Assembly: GCF_016599045.1 (NCBI RefSeq)
Contig: NZ_JAENKV010000003.1
Span: 1-64,000 of the forward strand
DNA length: 64,000 nt
From: Campylobacter sp. TTU_617
GTDB taxonomy: Bacteria; Campylobacterota; Campylobacteria; Campylobacterales; Campylobacteraceae
Reading direction: 5' to 3'
Position numbers and translations under genes: made by a program. Below are positions 60,625 to 64,000 of the stretch, piece after piece; within the stretch, counting starts at the first letter, position 1, and each line of letters opens with the position of its first letter. Under the pieces are notes generated by a model. It did not search any database, was not told the DNA's origin, and saw only the letters and a program-made list of their open reading frames with translations.

Positions 60625-60999
60625 TTAGGAATGATAAAGCATATTTTGAAAATGACTTGATATCATATTAGCTCTTTGTAATATAATATTTGCCGTTTCA
60701 TCTGTATAAACATTTTTTAAACTTTCACTAAAAAGCTCTAGCCAAACTTCAAAAAATTCTCTTGGAAAAGGTGGTAATTCAATATGTGCTTTAAGCGGTT
60801 GTCCTTTATAATCTCCTTCTCCCAAAAGCATACCCATCCAAAAATTTCCTATTTTCTTTTTATGTTCTTGCCAACTTTGATTATCTACTCCTATGGCATT
60901 ATTAAAAATAGGTCCCAATTTTTCATTTTTTCTAACTTTATCATAAAAAATATCCATAAGTTTTAAAATAGATTCTTGATTAATTGTTTCATAGATCAT
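60625..60999 (-). CDS. ctb: Truncated haemoglobin Ctb (group III)
   Basis: A 124-residue group III truncated globin that moderates oxygen and nitrosative stress in the cytoplasm. Tyr19 (B10), His46 (E7) and proximal His72 (F8, in K-A-H-I-E-L-P-P) are all in place, as in the known C. jejuni protein, and W-L-E-L-F lies in helix G. It is divergent from nssR with an NssR box between them. Confidence 0.95.
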   Translation of the reverse strand: MIYETINQESILKLMDIFYDKVRKNEKLGPIFNNAIGVDNQSWQEHKKKIGNFWMGMLLGEGDYKGQPLKAHIELPPFPREFFEVWLELFSESLKNVYTDETANIILQRANMISSHFQNMLYHS

Positions 61000-61056
61000 C
61001 TTTGTTCCTTTATTAATTTTTTATAGTTAATATATCAGATTAAAATGATTTAAACA

Positions 61057-61070
61057 TTAACTTATGTTAA
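61057..61070. promoter_or_regulatory. NssR box between ctb and nssR
   Basis: TTAACTTATGTTAA matches the nitrosative-stress regulator motif TTAAC-N4-GTTAA exactly. Its centre is about 30 bases upstream of a minus-strand TATATT (complement of 61029-61034), placing it near -41 for ctb, a class II activator position. It is also 11 bases before the nssR ATG, so it may let NssR control itself. Confidence 0.8.
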
Positions 61071-61081
61071 AATGAGGAAAA

Positions 61082-61684
61082 ATGGAAGATTATTTAAATT
61101 TTTTATATAAAATAGGAAATATTAAAAAATATAAAAAAAATAATATTTTATTTTATGAAGAAGAACAAGCTAAAAATTTTTTTATACTTTTAAAAGGAAA
61201 AGTGCGCATCTATAAAAGCATAAATGATAAACAAATGACTTTGCATCGTTTTTTGCCTATAAGTTTTATAGCTGAAATGCCTGCTTTTAAAAGATTAAAA
61301 TATCCAGCTAATGCTGAATTTGAAGAAGAGGGTGAGATTTTAGAAATTAATTTTGAAAAATTTTATAATTTATGTTTAGAGAATACAAAATTTAATTTTT
61401 TACTCATTGCTTCATTATTTGAGAAAATTAAAATTCTAGAGAAAAAGCTTTTACAAAATTCTTTAGAATTAAAAGAGAAAATAGCTTATTATATTTTGGA
61501 AAATGAGCAGAAATTAGATATAATCACTCAAAAACAAATCGCACTTGATTTAAATGTTAGAGTAGAGTCTTTATCTAGAGTTTTAAAAGAATTTAAAAAC
61601 AATAATATATTAACAACTAATAAAGGTAAAATTATTATTTTAGATAAAGAAAAACTTATAAAAAATTTTAGCGTATTATTTTAA
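61082..61684 (+). CDS. nssR: Nitrosative-stress regulator NssR (Crp/Fnr family)
   Basis: A 200-residue Crp/Fnr-type activator. It has a cyclic-nucleotide-fold N-terminal domain (F-I-L-L-K-G-K-V-R-I-Y-K) and a C-terminal helix-turn-helix (T-Q-K-Q-I-A-L-D-L-N-V-R-V-E-S-L-S-R-V). It lacks the cysteine set of Fnr, so it does not carry an oxygen-sensing cluster. Known targets in C. jejuni include cgb and ctb. Location and box agree with that. The ATG has AGGAAA upstream. Confidence 0.93.
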   Translation: MEDYLNFLYKIGNIKKYKKNNILFYEEEQAKNFFILLKGKVRIYKSINDKQMTLHRFLPISFIAEMPAFKRLKYPANAEFEEEGEILEINFEKFYNLCLENTKFNFLLIASLFEKIKILEKKLLQNSLELKEKIAYYILENEQKLDIITQKQIALDLNVRVESLSRVLKEFKNNNILTTNKGKIIILDKEKLIKNFSVLF

Positions 61685-61695
61685 GGAAGCTTCGA

Positions 61696-62397
61696 ATGGA
61701 TTTTAATTTTTTATTGCATTATACTCCAGCTTTTGCAAAAGCAGCTTTTCTTACTATAAAATTAAGTTTTTTTGGAATTGTTTTTTCTTTAATCATCGGA
61801 GTATTTTGCGTTATAGTATCTTATTTTAAAATACGTATTTTTGAATATATCTGTAATATTTATATAGAATTTGCAAGAAATACTCCTTTGCTGATACAGC
61901 TTTTTTTTCTATATTATGCTTTACCAAAGTTAAATATACATTTAGAGCAAATGCCTATTTTAAATTTAATATGTTTTAGTGTTGATGAAAGCTTGCGTCC
62001 AGCCTTTGCTTGTGCTATAGCTGGACTTAGTTTTTTAGGCGGGGCTTATATGGCTGAGAGTTTAAGATCTGGTTTTGATGCTATAAAAAAACAACAATTT
62101 GAAGCAGGGCTTTCTTTAGGACTTACTTCTTTTCAGAATTTAAGATTTGTTATTTTTCCACAAGCTTTAGCCATTTCTATGCCAAGTATTAGTGCAAATA
62201 TTATTTTTTTAATTAAAGAGACATCTGTTGTGAGTATTATAGCTTTACCAGATTTGGTAAATTTAATGAAAGGATTAAATTCTCTCACCTATAAAACAGA
62301 TGAACTTTTATTTATGTTATTTTTGGGATATTTGTGTATTATTTTACCTTTATCTTTAATTTTATCTTATATTGAAAAAAGGCTAAGACATGCTTGA
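61696..62397 (+). CDS. Polar amino-acid ABC transporter permease (first)
   Basis: A 233-residue permease of the HisMQ type. It has about five transmembrane helices and the conserved cytoplasmic EAA loop E-A-G-L-S-L-G-L-T-S-F-Q-N-L-R-F-V-I-F-P-Q-A. The N-terminal F-A-R-N-T-P-L-L-I-Q motif is typical. It forms a heterodimer with the next gene product. Start has AAGGAAG upstream, 11 bases after nssR. The substrate-binding protein is not encoded here. Confidence 0.92.
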   Translation: MDFNFLLHYTPAFAKAAFLTIKLSFFGIVFSLIIGVFCVIVSYFKIRIFEYICNIYIEFARNTPLLIQLFFLYYALPKLNIHLEQMPILNLICFSVDESLRPAFACAIAGLSFLGGAYMAESLRSGFDAIKKQQFEAGLSLGLTSFQNLRFVIFPQALAISMPSISANIIFLIKETSVVSIIALPDLVNLMKGLNSLTYKTDELLFMLFLGYLCIILPLSLILSYIEKRLRHA

Positions 62398-63046
62398 TCT
62401 TTTAAATCAAGATACTTTTTTAAGATTAGCACAAGGACTTTTTGTTACATTTGAAATTTCTTTTATAAGTATTATTGTAACTTCATTTGGTGGTCTTATA
62501 TTGGGAATTTTAATGGTTCTTAAAAATCCTTATATTTATGCATTTTGTCGTTTTGGTTTAGAATTTATACGTGTAATGCCATTGCTTGTTTGGCTTTTTA
62601 TCGTTTATTTTGGGCTTTCAAGATGGCTTGGTATTGATTTAGATAGTAAAACTTCAGCTATTATTGTTTTTAGTATTTGGGGAAGTTTTGAGATGATGGA
62701 TTTAGTGCGTTCATCTTTGCAAAGTATTCCTAAACATCAGTATGAAAGCGCTGCTTCTTTAGGGTTAAATTCTTTACAAAGTTTTATTTATATTATCATA
62801 CCTCAAGCTTTTAGAAGATTAACTCCTGTTAGTATGAATTTATTAACACGTATGGTAAAAAGCACTACTTTTGCTTATTTAATTGGAAGCGTTGAACTTG
62901 TTAAAGTTGGACAACAAATTATAGAATTTCACAATAAAAATGATTTTGCCCCTTTTATTATTTATGGTTTAATTTTTATTATATATTTTATAATTTGCTA
63001 TCCTCTTTCTTTATATTCTCGAATTTTAGAAAAAAAATGGAGCTAA
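62390..63046 (+). CDS. Polar amino-acid ABC transporter permease (second)
   Basis: A 218-residue partner permease with about five membrane helices. It has [12 protein letters not shown] at the N-terminal conserved position and the EAA loop [14 protein letters not shown]. It overlaps the first permease gene by eight bases and is followed after one base by the ATPase gene, so the three are one unit. Confidence 0.92.
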   Translation: MLDLLNQDTFLRLAQGLFVTFEISFISIIVTSFGGLILGILMVLKNPYIYAFCRFGLEFIRVMPLLVWLFIVYFGLSRWLGIDLDSKTSAIIVFSIWGSFEMMDLVRSSLQSIPKHQYESAASLGLNSLQSFIYIIIPQAFRRLTPVSMNLLTRMVKSTTFAYLIGSVELVKVGQQIIEFHNKNDFAPFIIYGLIFIIYFIICYPLSLYSRILEKKWS

Positions 63047-63047
63047 T

Positions 63048-63785
63048 GTGAGTATCTTAAAAATAGAAAATTTACAAAAATATTATGGCAATCATCATGC
63101 TTTAAAAAATATCAATTTGGAATTGCAACAAAAAGAAACTCTTGTAATTTTAGGACCTAGCGGATGTGGAAAATCAACTCTTTTACGTTGTATTAATGGG
63201 CTTGAAGAAATCGCTGATGGAAGTATTTATATCAATGGAGAAAAAATAACAAAAGATTTTAAAGATTGGACTAGAATTCGTCAAAAGATTGGAATGGTTT
63301 TTCAATCTTATGAGCTTTTTGAGCACTTAAGTGTAAGAGAAAATATACTTTTAGGACCTATAAAAGTTCAAAAAAGAGATAAAGAAGAAGTTTTAGAAGA
63401 GGCAAAAAAATGGCTTGATAAAGTTGGCTTATCTCATAAAATTGATTCTTATCCTAGAGAATTAAGTGGTGGCCAAAAACAGCGTATAGCTATAGTTAGA
63501 AGTTTGTGTATGAATCCTGAATTAATGCTTTTTGATGAGGTTACAGCAGCCTTAGATCCTGAGATAGTACGTGAGGTTTTAGAGGTAATGCTTAATCTTG
63601 CAAAAGAGGGTATGACTATGATTATAGTAACTCATGAAATGGCTTTTGCTAAAGGGGTAGCTGATAGAATCATTTTTATGGATAATGGCACTATAGTTGA
63701 AGAAAATTCTCCTGAAATATTTTTTAAAAATCCTAACACAGAAAGAGCTAAAAAATTTCTTAATTTATTTAGCTATAATAAATAA
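63048..63785 (+). CDS. Polar amino-acid ABC transporter ATP-binding protein
   Basis: A 245-residue ATPase of the GlnQ/HisP type. Walker A is G-P-S-G-C-G-K-S-T (36-44), the signature L-S-G-G-Q-K-Q-R (about 137-144), Walker B L-M-L-F-D-E-V, and the H-loop V-T-H-E-M. Start is GTG at 63048. With the two permeases it imports a polar amino acid. The cognate binding protein is elsewhere, so the specificity is unknown. Confidence 0.95.
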   Translation: MSILKIENLQKYYGNHHALKNINLELQQKETLVILGPSGCGKSTLLRCINGLEEIADGSIYINGEKITKDFKDWTRIRQKIGMVFQSYELFEHLSVRENILLGPIKVQKRDKEEVLEEAKKWLDKVGLSHKIDSYPRELSGGQKQRIAIVRSLCMNPELMLFDEVTAALDPEIVREVLEVMLNLAKEGMTMIIVTHEMAFAKGVADRIIFMDNGTIVEENSPEIFFKNPNTERAKKFLNLFSYNK

Positions 63786-64000
63786 TTTAACAAAATACTG
63801 ATATCAAATCATCATTTGCAAGAGTGATTTTATATCTCTCTTGTGCTAAAATTTTAATTTATTTTTATATTAATCAAAAAGAGAATAAAGTTAAAATTTT
63901 AAGAATTTGTTTTTCTAAATTTTATTAAAATCTAAATATTACTAATTTAAAAATGTATAAAACTTATAAGTATAAAAATATCATTTTAATTAAGTTATAA
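63786..64000. other. Right-edge spacer
   Basis: The last 215 bases contain no gene that I can support. They are AT-rich with one weak inverted repeat (AAGAG...CTCTT near 63820-63842). In C. jejuni this gene block is followed by a tRNA and tuf region, which would lie beyond the window. Confidence 0.4.

Overview
The window is about 64 kb of very AT-rich, gene-dense chromosome from a Campylobacter of the jejuni/coli group. The evidence is: a tmRNA whose tag reads ANNVKFAPAYAKAA, an epsilonproteobacterial nap operon (napA-G-H-B-L-D, no napC), flgG2/flgG behind a sigma-54 promoter, RacRS, the Ctb globin with its NssR regulator, futalosine-pathway MqnC, and contingency genes with homopolymeric G tracts. 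Species cannot be fixed from sequence alone. Compared with my memory of C. jejuni NCTC 11168, the order is a mosaic of reordered blocks, so a relative of C. jejuni is as likely as C. jejuni itself.

Layout. 1-1.2 kb: left-truncated DUF2972-like gene. 1.3-5 kb: rpoD divergent from flgG2-flgG. 5.1-11.4 kb: periplasmic nitrate reductase operon plus a small membrane protein. 11.7-16.8 kb: a CapA-type autotransporter switched off by an 11-G tract, then a TPR/glycosyltransferase-9-like protein. 16.9-20 kb: ssrA (tmRNA), a small HPt-like protein, ruvB and an AI-2E-family permease. 20-22.3 kb: murD-mraY. 22.3-28.4 kb: gpmI, fabG, a DUF2920 hydrolase (also off at an 11-G tract), acpP, fabF, accA. 28.9-31.6 kb: Fur-box-controlled TonB receptor and a Nudix hydrolase. 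31.6-34.9 kb: Tlp6-like soluble chemoreceptor, DUF465 protein, rpmB, rpe, dnaQ-like exonuclease. 35.2-39.3 kb: a minus-strand operon with three pilM/N/O-like genes, a DUF374 acyltransferase, miaB and an HP0268-like protein. 39.4 kb: nusA. 40.5-51.6 kb: a tightly packed minus-strand series from cbpA-hspR through kefB-like, HAD, glyS, M23 peptidase, midA-like, pdxJ, pdxA and MFS to a CiaC-like effector. 51.8-55.2 kb: htrA, racR, racS. 55.2-63.8 kb: MFS, mqnC, M16-like protein, recG, ctb/nssR and an amino-acid ABC transporter.

Themes. Two surface or accessory functions (autotransporter and DUF2920 hydrolase) are phase-variable, and both are out of frame by one G here. Respiratory and redox adaptation (Nap, Ctb/NssR, MqnC) and iron uptake are interleaved with core replication, repair, envelope, lipid and translation genes. 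Recognisable control sites are: a canonical sigma-54 promoter before flgG2 and a weaker one before the CiaC-like gene; a Fur-type palindrome overlapping the transcription start of the TonB receptor; a TTAAC-N4-GTTAA NssR box between ctb and nssR; overlapping, mutually exclusive inverted repeats upstream of napA; and several factor-independent terminators.

The most speculative item is the autotransporter plus TPR-glycosyltransferase pair, which could be a phase-variable glycosylated adhesin module. I saw no CRISPR array, insertion sequence, prophage, integrase, rRNA or tRNA gene. No clearly new defence or genetic system could be supported.
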